NCBI GenBank assembly: GCA_937967375.1
Contig: CALCJF010000010.1
Coordinates: forward strand, 1 to 64,000
Length of the DNA: 64,000 nt
Reading direction: 5' to 3'
Source: an uncultured Leucobacter sp.
GTDB taxonomy: Bacteria; Actinomycetota; Actinomycetes; Actinomycetales; Microbacteriaceae
Shown: positions 16,910 to 24,745 of the stretch, in pieces
How the letters are laid out: each line of letters begins with the position of its first letter
How positions within the stretch are numbered: position 1 is the first letter of the stretch
Notes under the pieces: generated by a model
Seen by the model: only the letters and a program-made list of their open reading frames with translations
What the model was told of the DNA's origin: nothing
The model's database searches: none
Translations under genes and position numbers: made by a program

Positions 16910-18051
16910 CGCTTGCCCGCCTTTCCGGAGCCATCGATATCGAATTCATCGTCGAACTCGCCGACCACCGTAACCACCTCGGTCGGGGGTACCTCTTGAA
17001 TCACGCGTTTCTTGAGGAACGGCAGCACGGCTGTGGCCGGCCAAATGCCCTTCGGTCTGAAGATCATGACGACAACAAGCAGCACGCCGAAGAGCAGGTA
17101 ACGCCATTCGCTGAACTCGCGCAAGAACTCGGGTGCGAGAGACACGAATAGTGCACCGATGATCACGCCAGGGGTTGACCCCATGCCGCCGAGCACGACC
17201 GCCATGAGCACGAGTGCCGAATACAAGAACTCGAAGCTGTTCGGCGAGATCGCCGAGAGGTGTGCCGCCATGAGCGTGCCAGCAAAACCGCCCCAGACCG
17301 CGCCAATGATGTAGGCCATCAGCTTGGTCTTGTAGCCGTTGATGCCCATTGCTTCGCTGACGTCTTCGTCGTCGCGCACCGACTTCCACGCGCGGCCGAG
17401 TTTGCCCTTGCCGAGGCGCGAAACCGCGACCACCGCGAGGCCGATGCCGACGAACAGCACGAAGTAGTAGAAGAGGATCTTCGAGTTGAAGGTAATGCCG
17501 CCGAGTTCGAGCCCGTCTTTGAACGACCAGCCGAAGAACGACCAGGTAGGAATTCCGTGGATGCCCGTGGCACCGCCCGTGATCTGCAGGTTTTTCGCGG
17601 TGATTCGAATGATCTCACCAAAGCCGAGCGTCACGATCGCGAGGTAGTCGCTGCGCAAGCGCAGCGTCGGACCGCCGATGATCAGACCGGCCGCGATGCA
17701 GGCGAGCACAACCACCGGGATCGACTCAAACATGCTCCAACCGAACTGCGTGGTCAGAATCCCACTCGTATATGCGCCGACCGCCATGAAGGCGATAAAG
17801 CCGAGGTCGAGCAGACCCGCATAGCCGACCACCACGTTCAGACCCATCGCGAGCACAATGTAGATCATCGCCGAGGTCAGAATCGAGATGAGGTAGGGGC
17901 TTGCCGAGATGAACGGCAGCACCGCTGCGCCGATGAACAGCACGAGCGCCACGAGTCGCATGAATCGCGTGGGTGCGAGCAGGCCCGACACGGCCGGCGG
18001 CCGCGTGATGGTCGGGGCAGGTGCCGGCAAATTGTAGGTTGACTTAGCCAT
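16906..18051 (-). CDS. Branched-chain-amino-acid-type ABC transporter permease (LivM-like)
   Basis: This 381-residue permease has about eight to ten membrane segments and the LivM family motif NVVVGYAGLLDLGFIAFMAVG near residues 75-95. The cytoplasmic loop AWKSVRDDEDVSEAMGI is also typical; it is the EAA-like contact with the ATPases. Proline-rich cytoplasmic N-terminal and charged C-terminal tails extend beyond the core. It follows the LivH-like gene with a 2-nt gap and overlaps the LivG-like gene. Confidence 0.9.
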   Translation of the reverse strand: MAKSTYNLPAPAPTITRPPAVSGLLAPTRFMRLVALVLFIGAAVLPFISASPYLISILTSAMIYIVLAMGLNVVVGYAGLLDLGFIAFMAVGAYTSGILTTQFGWSMFESIPVVVLACIAAGLIIGGPTLRLRSDYLAIVTLGFGEIIRITAKNLQITGGATGIHGIPTWSFFGWSFKDGLELGGITFNSKILFYYFVLFVGIGLAVVAVSRLGKGKLGRAWKSVRDDEDVSEAMGINGYKTKLMAYIIGAVWGGFAGTLMAAHLSAISPNSFEFLYSALVLMAVVLGGMGSTPGVIIGALFVSLAPEFLREFSEWRYLLFGVLLVVVMIFRPKGIWPATAVLPFLKKRVIQEVPPTEVVTVVGEFDDEFDIDGSGKAGKR

Positions 18052-18053
18052 GA

Positions 18054-18947
18054 CTACACCCTCTCTACAACGCGCTCACCGAGCAGGCCGGTGGGCTTAA
18101 ATACGAGGAACAGGATCAGGAAGCCGAACGCAAACACGTCGCGCCACTCGCCACCGAACCAGTTCGTGCCGAACGACTCGAGCAGGCCGAGCACGATGCC
18201 GCCGACCATCGCGCCGTACAGGTTGCCGATGCCACCGATCACTGCTGCGGTGAAGGCTTTCAGGCCAATCACGAAACCCATCAAAAAGTCGATGCTGCCG
18301 TAATAGGCGGCTGCCATCACGCCTGCCGCACCGGCGAGCGCCGAACCGATGAAGAAGGTTCTCGAGATCACCTTGTTCACGTTGACGCCCATGAGCAGTG
18401 CCGCGTTCTGGTCGAGCGCGATCGCGCGCATTGCGCGTCCCTCGCGCGAGTGCATGACGTAACGCTGCAGCAGCACCATCAGCACGGCGGCGACCGCCAT
18501 GAGAATGAGCTGAGGCATTGTGATGCGCGCGCCGAGCACCTGCATCGGCTGACCCGAGAGCTGCAGCGGGAACACCTTCGGATCTGCACCCCAGATCTGT
18601 CGCACCGCGTACTCGATGGTGAACGAGACGCCGACCGCGGTGATGAGCGCAGAGAGCCTTGGGCTGTTTCGAAGCGGCCTATAGGCGACGCGTTCAATCA
18701 GCACGCCGATGCCGCCTGTTGCGAGCATCGAGATGAGCAGCACGAGCAAGAGGATCGGGATCGATCCGATGCCCATGAGGCCCGTGAGGCCGCCGATCAC
18801 CACGAAGGCGATGAACGAGCCGAGCATATAGAGGTCGCCGTGGGCAAAGTTCAGCAGCTTGATGATGCCGTATACCATGCTGTAGCCGAGGGCGACGAGT
18901 GCGTAGAACGAGCCAACGAAGAGCCCGTCCCAGATGAGTTGGAACAT
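18054..18947 (-). CDS. Branched-chain-amino-acid-type ABC transporter permease (LivH-like)
   Basis: This 297-residue polytopic membrane protein carries LivH-type features: GSFYALVALGYSMVYGIIK at the N-terminus, LNFAHGDLYMLG after it, and MRAIALDQNAALLMGVN in the central cytoplasmic loop. GAAG is followed by a C-terminal GGIGNLYGAMVGG. GAAAGG precedes the ATG. It is separated from the upstream binding-protein gene by a stable hairpin, and is tightly linked to the LivM-like gene. Confidence 0.9.
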   Translation of the reverse strand: MFQLIWDGLFVGSFYALVALGYSMVYGIIKLLNFAHGDLYMLGSFIAFVVIGGLTGLMGIGSIPILLLVLLISMLATGGIGVLIERVAYRPLRNSPRLSALITAVGVSFTIEYAVRQIWGADPKVFPLQLSGQPMQVLGARITMPQLILMAVAAVLMVLLQRYVMHSREGRAMRAIALDQNAALLMGVNVNKVISRTFFIGSALAGAAGVMAAAYYGSIDFLMGFVIGLKAFTAAVIGGIGNLYGAMVGGIVLGLLESFGTNWFGGEWRDVFAFGFLILFLVFKPTGLLGERVVERV

Positions 18948-18987
18948 GCGGTGCCTTTCTCAGACGTCGAAGACGTGGGGCAGAGCA

Positions 18988-19034
18988 AACGGGGTTTCCA
19001 GAGCGGCAAGAAGGCGCGATCTAGAAACCCCGTT
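18988..19034 (-). terminator. Intercistronic hairpin between binding-protein and LivH-like genes
   Basis: AACGGGGTTTC (18988-18998) and GAAACCCCGTT (19024-19034) form a perfect 11-bp stem 10 nt behind the binding-protein stop. It likely attenuates read-through into the permease genes or protects the 3' end of the upstream message. Confidence 0.6.
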
Positions 19035-19043
19035 CACAGTTGC

Positions 19044-20213
19044 TTAACCCTTGAGCTCGTCCTTCAGAACGAACGCACCGCCGTCGCCGGTGGGCTCCAC
19101 GATGACGAAGCCACCACCCTGGCGCGAGCCGTCGTCAGCGAAGGTCAGGTTGCCGGTCAACAGCGGGAAGTCCTTCAGGCCCTTGAGCGCCGAGACGACC
19201 TTGTCGTAGTCGGTGCCCTCTGCGACGTTCATTGCCTCGGCGAGGGTCTTCACTGCCTCGTAGGTCTGGATCGAGTAGGGGCCAGGATCCTTGCCGCCCG
19301 AAACCTTCTTGTAGTCCTCAATCCACTGCGCGCCGTTCTCAAGCATGTCGGGGGTGCGAGTGAAAGTGCCGACCACGCCGGTCATTGCGTCTGCGCCGGC
19401 GATTGCCGAAAGCTGAGCATCGACCGAACCGTCACCGACGAGGATCGGGCCAGCGTAGCCCGCAGCACGCAGCTGCTTGATGAGCAGGCCGCCAGCCTGG
19501 TAGTAGCCGGTCCAGACGACGAAGTCGGGGCTCTTTCCGAGCACGCTGTTGACTGCTGCCGAGAAGTCCTTCTCATCAGGGTTCACGTGTTCACGTGCCA
19601 CGGTGAGGCCGGTGGCCTGCTTCTCGATCGAATCGGCGAGATCCTTGGGGTATGCCTCGTTGTCATCGATGACGACGACGTTCTTTGCGCCCTCCTTGTT
19701 GATCCAGGTCACGGCGGCCTCAGCCTGCTGGGTGCCGGTACCGTTGATCATGAATGCGCCCTGACCGACGAGCTCGTTCGAGTTCGCAGCGGGGATCACC
19801 ATGGGAATGCCTGCGTCAGCGAAGATCGGCAGGGTAGGCAGCGTAGCGCCCGAGCAGTAGCCGCCGACCGAACCCTTGACACCTGCAGTGACGAGCTTCT
19901 GCGCCGCGGCGACCGATGCGGTCGCGTCGCACGCATCGTCTTCGGTGACGAGCTCGAGGTCACGCCCAGCGACGCCGCCGTCTGCATTGATCTCGTCGAT
20001 CGCGAGCTGTGCGCCGAACTTCATGTAGTCGCCGAACGCAGCCTCAGAGCCCGAGAACGGTGCGAGCATGCCGAACTTGATGGGCCCGTCGCCCGAGTCG
20101 GTTTCTCCACCGCTCGCGAGGCCGCCTGAGCAGGCCGAAAGCGCGAGCGCTGCCGTTGCGGCGAGCGCACCGAGCGCGAGGGTGCGCTTCATGCGCGTGG
20201 TACGTGAGAACAT
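19044..20213 (-). CDS. Branched-chain-amino-acid-type ABC transporter substrate-binding lipoprotein (LivK-like)
   Basis: This 389-residue extracellular binding protein has a lipobox LSAC at Cys28, a short Gly/Ser linker and a Peripla_BP_6-type body (KFGMLAPFSGSEAAFGDYMK, later GGYCSGATLPTLPIFADAG). The first ATG has GGAAGGA in front; the second ATG eight codons in would give lipidation at Cys21. It is the promoter-proximal gene of the Liv-type operon. The ligand may be hydroxyproline or proline given the convergent catabolic cluster, which is inference. Confidence 0.9.
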   Translation of the reverse strand: MFSRTTRMKRTLALGALAATAALALSACSGGLASGGETDSGDGPIKFGMLAPFSGSEAAFGDYMKFGAQLAIDEINADGGVAGRDLELVTEDDACDATASVAAAQKLVTAGVKGSVGGYCSGATLPTLPIFADAGIPMVIPAANSNELVGQGAFMINGTGTQQAEAAVTWINKEGAKNVVVIDDNEAYPKDLADSIEKQATGLTVAREHVNPDEKDFSAAVNSVLGKSPDFVVWTGYYQAGGLLIKQLRAAGYAGPILVGDGSVDAQLSAIAGADAMTGVVGTFTRTPDMLENGAQWIEDYKKVSGGKDPGPYSIQTYEAVKTLAEAMNVAEGTDYDKVVSALKGLKDFPLLTGNLTFADDGSRQGGGFVIVEPTGDGGAFVLKDELKG

Positions 20214-20283
20214 CTGGGGTCCTTCCGATGATGCTTCGTTGGATCATTCGATGCGCGGGGCCGAGGCGGCCACCCCGCATTCA

Positions 20284-20302
20284 GTGCAATAGTACATTGC
20301 AC
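20284..20302 (-). promoter_or_regulatory. Inverted-repeat operator overlapping the Liv-type operon promoter
   Basis: GTGCAAT-AGTAC-ATTGCAC is a perfect inverted repeat (7-bp arms, 5-nt spacer) about 70 nt upstream of the binding-protein start. On the minus strand it contains TACTAT, a -10-like hexamer, so a bound regulator would compete with polymerase. The GTGCAAT half also occurs at 8226-8232. Confidence 0.5.
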
Positions 20303-20567
20303 CAAGGTGTTTTTTGCATTCTCTTCATCACGATTCGGTCGCGATTTGCACACGAGCCGCAATATGCCTTCGCATTCGGGCCACACGTGAGGCCTACAGC
20401 CACGCATACGTCCGACGCACAGGCGTTGCGGCCGCAACATCGAGGCCGCAACCCCACATTCCCCCTCACTCCCTGCGGTTGTCAAGTTCTCAGCGGCACC
20501 GACTCGGTAACGCTTTTGTTGAAGCTCGAGCAACGCACCTCCCAGCGCACAGCCCGCAGATCGGGCG
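20303..20567. other. Intergenic region with no supported gene
   Basis: Apart from the operator on its left and the -10-like hexamer on its right, I see no convincing gene here. A run of T/A-rich sequence lies at about 20310-20340. CGTTGCGGCCGCAACATCGAGGCCGCAAC contains short GC-rich repeats of unknown meaning. Confidence 0.4.
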
Positions 20568-20573
20568 TAGAAT
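20568..20573 (+). promoter_or_regulatory. -10 hexamer for a near-leaderless transcript
   Basis: TAGAAT lies 7 nt before the ATG at 20581. Transcription starting 6-8 nt downstream would begin at or next to the start codon, implying a leaderless mRNA. The same hexamer occurs in front of the XPB helicase gene. Confidence 0.45.
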
Positions 20574-20580
20574 AGACAGG

Positions 20581-20829
20581 ATGTCTGCCCAGCAAAAGAA
20601 CTCGGTCCTTGAGAAGGTGCTCGCGTACACGTCGGTGACGATCATCGCCGTCGCCGTCGCCTCCTACCTCACCACCCTGGTCGTCGCAATGGCTGCGGGC
20701 CGCGAAGCGCTCGCTGGCGGGCTCTGGCAGTTCGTCACTGTGATCGCCTACATCGGCCTGCCCGTCGGCTTTCTGCTGCTGATTGCGCTGCTCGTCATCA
20801 ACTTCAGTCGCAGGGGCAGAGAGAAGTAG
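20581..20829 (+). CDS. Small two-helix membrane protein, function unknown
   Basis: This 82-residue protein has two hydrophobic segments (about residues 15-38 and 48-72) separated by a short polar turn, and a basic C-terminus NFSRRGREK. Short homologues of this type are common in Microbacteriaceae beside housekeeping genes, but I cannot name a function. The start ATG follows a TAGAAT -10 element by only 7 nt. It ends 4 nt before the helicase-associated gene, so the two are probably cotranscribed. Confidence 0.7.
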   Translation: MSAQQKNSVLEKVLAYTSVTIIAVAVASYLTTLVVAMAAGREALAGGLWQFVTVIAYIGLPVGFLLLIALLVINFSRRGREK

Positions 20830-20833
20830 TCGC

Positions 20834-22471
20834 GTGGCCGGCACCCTTGCGCTCGCGACGTCAATCGCGACGATGGATCAGCAAGCCCTCACCGGGCTCG
20901 TTGCCGCTCGGCGCGTGATCTCACCTGCGAGCGTGCACGAACCGCTCGGCCTCGCGGTCGAGTTGCTGCGCACCGATTCGATCTCGCGTGCCCTGCAGTC
21001 GGCGCATCGCGAAGATCTTGAGGCGCTGCGTTCCCTCGCGGACGGCGTGCCCGCGGACTCGGCGATCCTCGCATCTCTCACCTCGCTCGGGCTCGTCGGA
21101 ACCGACGCCGAAGGCCGGCCCACCGCACTGCCAGAGGTGACCGAGGCGCTGCCCGGCGAAGCGTTCGGGGCGCTTCCCGACGACACCCCACGCACCGACA
21201 CGGCACCCGAAGACCTCACGGGCTGGTTTGCCGCAGCGCTGACCTCGGTGCGCCGAACCGCCAAGCTGCTGCACACGATCGCCGCCCACCCAGTGCGCCT
21301 CGGCCGCAAGGGCAAGCCCGCCGTGCTCGCAGTGCGCGAGCTCGGCGAGGCCGCCCACTGCTCAACCGAACAGGCCTCGCGGCTGCTCGACGTGATGCGC
21401 GGAGCCGGCTTGCTGCGCGCACACTTCGACCACGCGGGCGCAGAGCAGCTTGGCATCGCCGAGCCCGCCACGCAGCGCTGGCTGATGCAGCACAGCTATG
21501 CAGAGCGTTGGATCGAGCTCGCACGCGCAGCTGGCGCACGCTTCGACGCACGCCTCCTGCGGGGGCTAGACGAGACCGGCGGCAACCTGCGCGCGGTCGC
21601 CGCCGCGCTGCCTCGCGAGTACCCGCTGCTGCCCGAGGCAGAACTCGAGACGCTCATAGCGGTGACTGAGGCCGCCGAAGACCTCGGCCTCACGCTGCAC
21701 GGCCACCTGACCCCGGTCGCGGGAGCCCTGTTGCGCAGCGACGACGACGCCCTCGCCGCCATCGCCGAACGCGATATTCCGGGCAACGTGCCCGGGGTCT
21801 ACCTGCAACCCGATTTGAGCATCATTGTGCCCGGCCCGCTCCCACCAGAAGACGAGGCCGTGCTGAACGCGATCTCTGAAACGGAGCAGCTCGGCCCAGC
21901 GGCTTCACTGCGGGTGAGCACCGAGAAGCTCACCCGAGCGGTACAGCGCGCGGGATCGGGCACCCACGAGGTGCGGGCAGCGCTCGAGAGGCTCTCGCTC
22001 ACAGGCATTCCGCAGCCACTCGATTACTTGCTGCGCGATCTTGATCGCAAAGCGAGCGGCTATGCTGCCGGGTTCGAGGGCACGGCGAGTGCGATCGAGT
22101 TGCACGGATGGGATGCGGAGGCTTACGAGGCCCGACTGAAGCAACGAGGCGAGGCGGCACTGCGGGCAGCGCCGATCACGCTGAAGCAGGCCCCCTCCCA
22201 CGAAGACGAACTGCGCGCAATGATCGAACGCGTGGTGTCGGCTATCAGCGGCGAGGGCAACGAGGGCGACCTTACACGCAGGCTCGAGTTGGCGATTCGC
22301 GACCGCAGCCCGGTGCGAGTCACTGCCGTTGCGGGCAAGGACGAGCGAGAGTTCACGTTGCTGCCGGTGTCGCTGAAGGGCGGGCGCCTGCGCGCGACCG
22401 ACCAGCAGGCCGGCGTCGAACGCACACTGCCCGTGAGCGCCATCACCGCGGTTGCGAGTATCGCTGCGTAG
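20834..22471 (+). CDS. Helicase-associated domain protein (XPB partner)
   Basis: This 545-residue protein starts at GTG 20834, 4 nt after the previous stop. The segment LGIAEPATQRWLMQHSYAERW and the middle region with predicted winged-helix character (ELGEAAHCSTEQASRLLDVM) resemble actinobacterial proteins annotated as helicase-associated, or with XPB/Ssl2-like N-terminal domains. GVYLQPDLSIIVPGPL in the second half is a hallmark of this group. It is always found near the XPB-type DNA helicase, as here (103 nt upstream of it). It may regulate or load the helicase, but its biochemical role is unknown to me. Confidence 0.78.
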   Translation: MAGTLALATSIATMDQQALTGLVAARRVISPASVHEPLGLAVELLRTDSISRALQSAHREDLEALRSLADGVPADSAILASLTSLGLVGTDAEGRPTALPEVTEALPGEAFGALPDDTPRTDTAPEDLTGWFAAALTSVRRTAKLLHTIAAHPVRLGRKGKPAVLAVRELGEAAHCSTEQASRLLDVMRGAGLLRAHFDHAGAEQLGIAEPATQRWLMQHSYAERWIELARAAGARFDARLLRGLDETGGNLRAVAAALPREYPLLPEAELETLIAVTEAAEDLGLTLHGHLTPVAGALLRSDDDALAAIAERDIPGNVPGVYLQPDLSIIVPGPLPPEDEAVLNAISETEQLGPAASLRVSTEKLTRAVQRAGSGTHEVRAALERLSLTGIPQPLDYLLRDLDRKASGYAAGFEGTASAIELHGWDAEAYEARLKQRGEAALRAAPITLKQAPSHEDELRAMIERVVSAISGEGNEGDLTRRLELAIRDRSPVRVTAVAGKDEREFTLLPVSLKGGRLRATDQQAGVERTLPVSAITAVASIAA

Positions 22472-22560
22472 GCTTGCCGGCATGAAGCGGCTTGGCCGCG
22501 CGGCGACGTGACCGAGCCCTGACGTGCTCGCACCCGCACTCGCATCTTCAGCCAGCGCGG

Positions 22561-22566
22561 TAGAAT
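22561..22566 (+). promoter_or_regulatory. -10 hexamer in front of the XPB helicase
   Basis: TAGAAT ends 8 nt before the ATG at 22575, the same spacing class as at 20568, which suggests a second, near-leaderless promoter inside the helicase pair. Confidence 0.4.
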
Positions 22567-22574
22567 GGTTCGTT

Positions 22575-24338
22575 ATGACTCTTGGCCCACTTATCGTGCA
22601 GAGCGACCACACCGTGCTGCTCGAGGTCGCACACCCCGACGCTGAAGACGCGCGCCACGCGCTCGCGGTATTCGCCGAACTCGAGCGCGCGCCCGAGCAC
22701 ATTCACACCTATCGAGTGACTCGCCTCGGTCTGTGGAACGCCCGCGCCGCCGGGCACACCGCCGAAGAGATCGTGGCGACGCTCGATCGCTACGCAAAGT
22801 TTCCGGTGCCGTCGCAGGTGTCGAGCGAGATCGGTGAGACCATGCGCCGGTACGGGCGTCTCACGATCGAGCGGGTCGGCGTGGCTGACGCCCCCGGCAT
22901 ACCTAACGCTGCAGAAACACTTCGGGAAAGGGATTTTGCCGCAAGCTCCGCCGCAGAAGCTGCAAAACCCCTTTCTCGTGAGGGTAACCACCAACCCGAG
23001 CGTCTCGACGAGTGGCAGCTCGTGCTCAAGAGCGATGACGCTGCGATTCTGCGCGAAGTCTCGAGCGCGAAGAAGATCGCCCCGCTGCTCGGCAACAAGA
23101 TCGACGAGTTCACGTTTCCTGTCGAACCGTGGGCCCGAGGCGAGCTGAAGCAGCAGCTCGTCGCCCGCGGCTGGCCCGCCGACGATCTCGCAGGCTATAC
23201 CCCGGGCGAGCCCTATGACATCGAGCTTGCACAGGGCGACTGGCACATGCGCGATTATCAGCAGAAAGCCGTCGACGCGTTCGCGGCCGGCGGCTCTGGC
23301 GTGGTCGTGCTGCCGTGTGGCGCAGGCAAGACCATCGTGGGTGCCGGTGCGATGGCGGCGGTCGGGGCGAAGACCCTGATCCTCGTCACCAATGCCGTCT
23401 CGGCACGCCAGTGGCGCGACGAATTACTGAAACGCACCACCCTGACTCCCGAAGATATCGGCGAGTACTCGGGCCAGGTGAAAGAGGTGAAGCCGGTCAC
23501 GATCGCGACCTATCAGATCTTGACCAGCAAGCGCCGGGGCGAGTACGCGCATCTCTCACTGCTCAACGTCGAAGACTGGGGCCTCATCGTGTATGACGAG
23601 GTGCACCTGCTGCCCGCCCCCGTGTTCAAGCTGACCGCCGAGTTGCAGGCGCGCCGTCGCATCGGCTTGACCGCGACGCTCGTGCGCGAAGACGGCCGCG
23701 AGGGCGACGTGTTCAGCCTGATCGGGCCAAAGCGCTACGACGCCCCGTGGAAGGACATCGAGGCGCAGGGCTTCATCGCGCCGGCCGCGTGCTTCGAGAT
23801 TCGCGTCGATTTGCCCGAGAGCGAGCGCTTCGACTACTCGGTGGCAGAGGATCAAGACCGCTACCGGCTCGCCGCAAGCGCGTCAACAAAACAGCAGGTA
23901 GCTCGGCGCATCATCGAGAAGCACCCTGGTGAGAGTGTGCTCGTGATCGGGCAGTACATCGACCAGCTCGAAGACTTCGCCGAGGCGCTGCAGGCCGACC
24001 TCATCACCGGGCAGACACCGGTCGACGAGCGGGAACGGCTCTTCGCGGCGTTTCGCAGCGGCGAGATCAAGCTGCTCGTCGTATCGAAAGTGGCGAACTT
24101 CTCAGTCGATCTGCCAGACGCATCGGTCGCGATTCAGATCTCGGGTTCATTCGGGTCACGGCAAGAGGAGGCCCAGCGGCTCGGACGCCTGCTACGGCCG
24201 AAGGGCGACGGGCTCACCGCCTCGTTCTACACGCTCGTCACTCGCGACACGGTAGACCAAGACTTCGCCCAGAACCGCCAGCGCTTCTTGGCCGAGCAGG
24301 GCTACGCTTACACGATTCTCGACGCCGGGGAGCTGTAG
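22575..24338 (+). CDS. XPB-type DNA repair helicase
   Basis: This 587-residue superfamily 2 helicase has an N-terminal domain beginning GPLIVQSDHTVLLEVAHPD. It has Walker A LPCGAGKTIVGAG, the DEVH box YDEVHLLP, the XPB-specific RED motif in LVREDGREGD, and C-terminal motifs including QEEAQRLGRLLRPK. It should unwind DNA 3'-5' during repair. Compared with usual bacterial XPBs, there is an extra stretch of about 45 residues between RYGRLTIER and LVLKSDD (roughly residues 100-150). It coincides with an inverted repeat in the DNA. The ATG is preceded by a -10 hexamer 8 nt away and no clear ribosome-binding site. Confidence 0.9.
   Translation: MTLGPLIVQSDHTVLLEVAHPDAEDARHALAVFAELERAPEHIHTYRVTRLGLWNARAAGHTAEEIVATLDRYAKFPVPSQVSSEIGETMRRYGRLTIERVGVADAPGIPNAAETLRERDFAASSAAEAAKPLSREGNHQPERLDEWQLVLKSDDAAILREVSSAKKIAPLLGNKIDEFTFPVEPWARGELKQQLVARGWPADDLAGYTPGEPYDIELAQGDWHMRDYQQKAVDAFAAGGSGVVVLPCGAGKTIVGAGAMAAVGAKTLILVTNAVSARQWRDELLKRTTLTPEDIGEYSGQVKEVKPVTIATYQILTSKRRGEYAHLSLLNVEDWGLIVYDEVHLLPAPVFKLTAELQARRRIGLTATLVREDGREGDVFSLIGPKRYDAPWKDIEAQGFIAPAACFEIRVDLPESERFDYSVAEDQDRYRLAASASTKQQVARRIIEKHPGESVLVIGQYIDQLEDFAEALQADLITGQTPVDERERLFAAFRSGEIKLLVVSKVANFSVDLPDASVAIQISGSFGSRQEEAQRLGRLLRPKGDGLTASFYTLVTRDTVDQDFAQNRQRFLAEQGYAYTILDAGEL
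22926..22975. repeat. Inverted repeat inside the XPB coding sequence
   Basis: GAAAGGGATTTTGC (22926-22939) and GCAAAACCCCTTTC (22962-22975) pair at 13 of 14 positions around 22 nt. They lie within the residues that appear inserted relative to other XPB helicases and have an A/T content unlike the neighbouring codons. Confidence 0.55.
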
Positions 24339-24654
24339 CTGGCTCGGCAGACCTGGATTCTCTAGGGACTTGCGCGCTGCAAGTTCGGGGGAGGATCCGC
24401 CAATGGCCCGATCACTCTATTCATCGCACTATCTGAGACGAAGCAACCAAGTCAGGCAAAGTGGCAGGCCACTTGCTGATTGCCTGCTTGAGCAAGCTCA
24501 AGAATGGGTGTTTTCTCTGCGCAGACCGCCTGGGCAATCGGACACCTGGTCGGAATAGTGAGAAAGATAAAGATTCGTCGTTTTCTTTTAACGATGATCC
24601 GAATATCGGATTATTTACGTGCGTTGAGCATTCGCCACGTCAATTCATTCCTCA
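24339..24654. other. AT-richer intergenic stretch, no supported gene
   Basis: Short open frames exist but none has a ribosome-binding site plus family-like sequence. Positions about 24555-24650 are clearly A/T-richer than anything nearby (GAAAGATAAAGATTCG, TTTTCTTTTAACG) and include the near-palindrome ATCCGAATATCGGAT at 24598-24612. It could be a relic of acquired DNA or an uncharacterised RNA or promoter region. Confidence 0.4.
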
Positions 24655-24710
24655 GCACACAGAAGAGGCGTGCCCCACTTCGCAAAGCGAGGCACGCCTC
24701 TTCTGTGTGC
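24655..24710 (-). terminator. Long perfect inverted repeat, terminator of the second Liv-type operon
   Basis: The 20-nt arms at 24655-24674 and 24691-24710 are exact complements (ends GCACACAG..., inner end GGCGTGCC) with a 16-nt loop. It begins 35 nt behind the LivF-like stop. No T tract follows, so strong pausing or mRNA 3' protection is likely. Confidence 0.65.
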
Positions 24711-24745
24711 TCCGCGCGCAGGAGGGCTGCACGAAGCTGGCAGAC

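Noticed and set aside
18450..20129. 559-codon plus-strand open frame opposite the LivH-like and binding-protein genes
   Set aside because: Spans two well-supported minus-strand genes and reads as His/Asp/Glu-rich shadow sequence.
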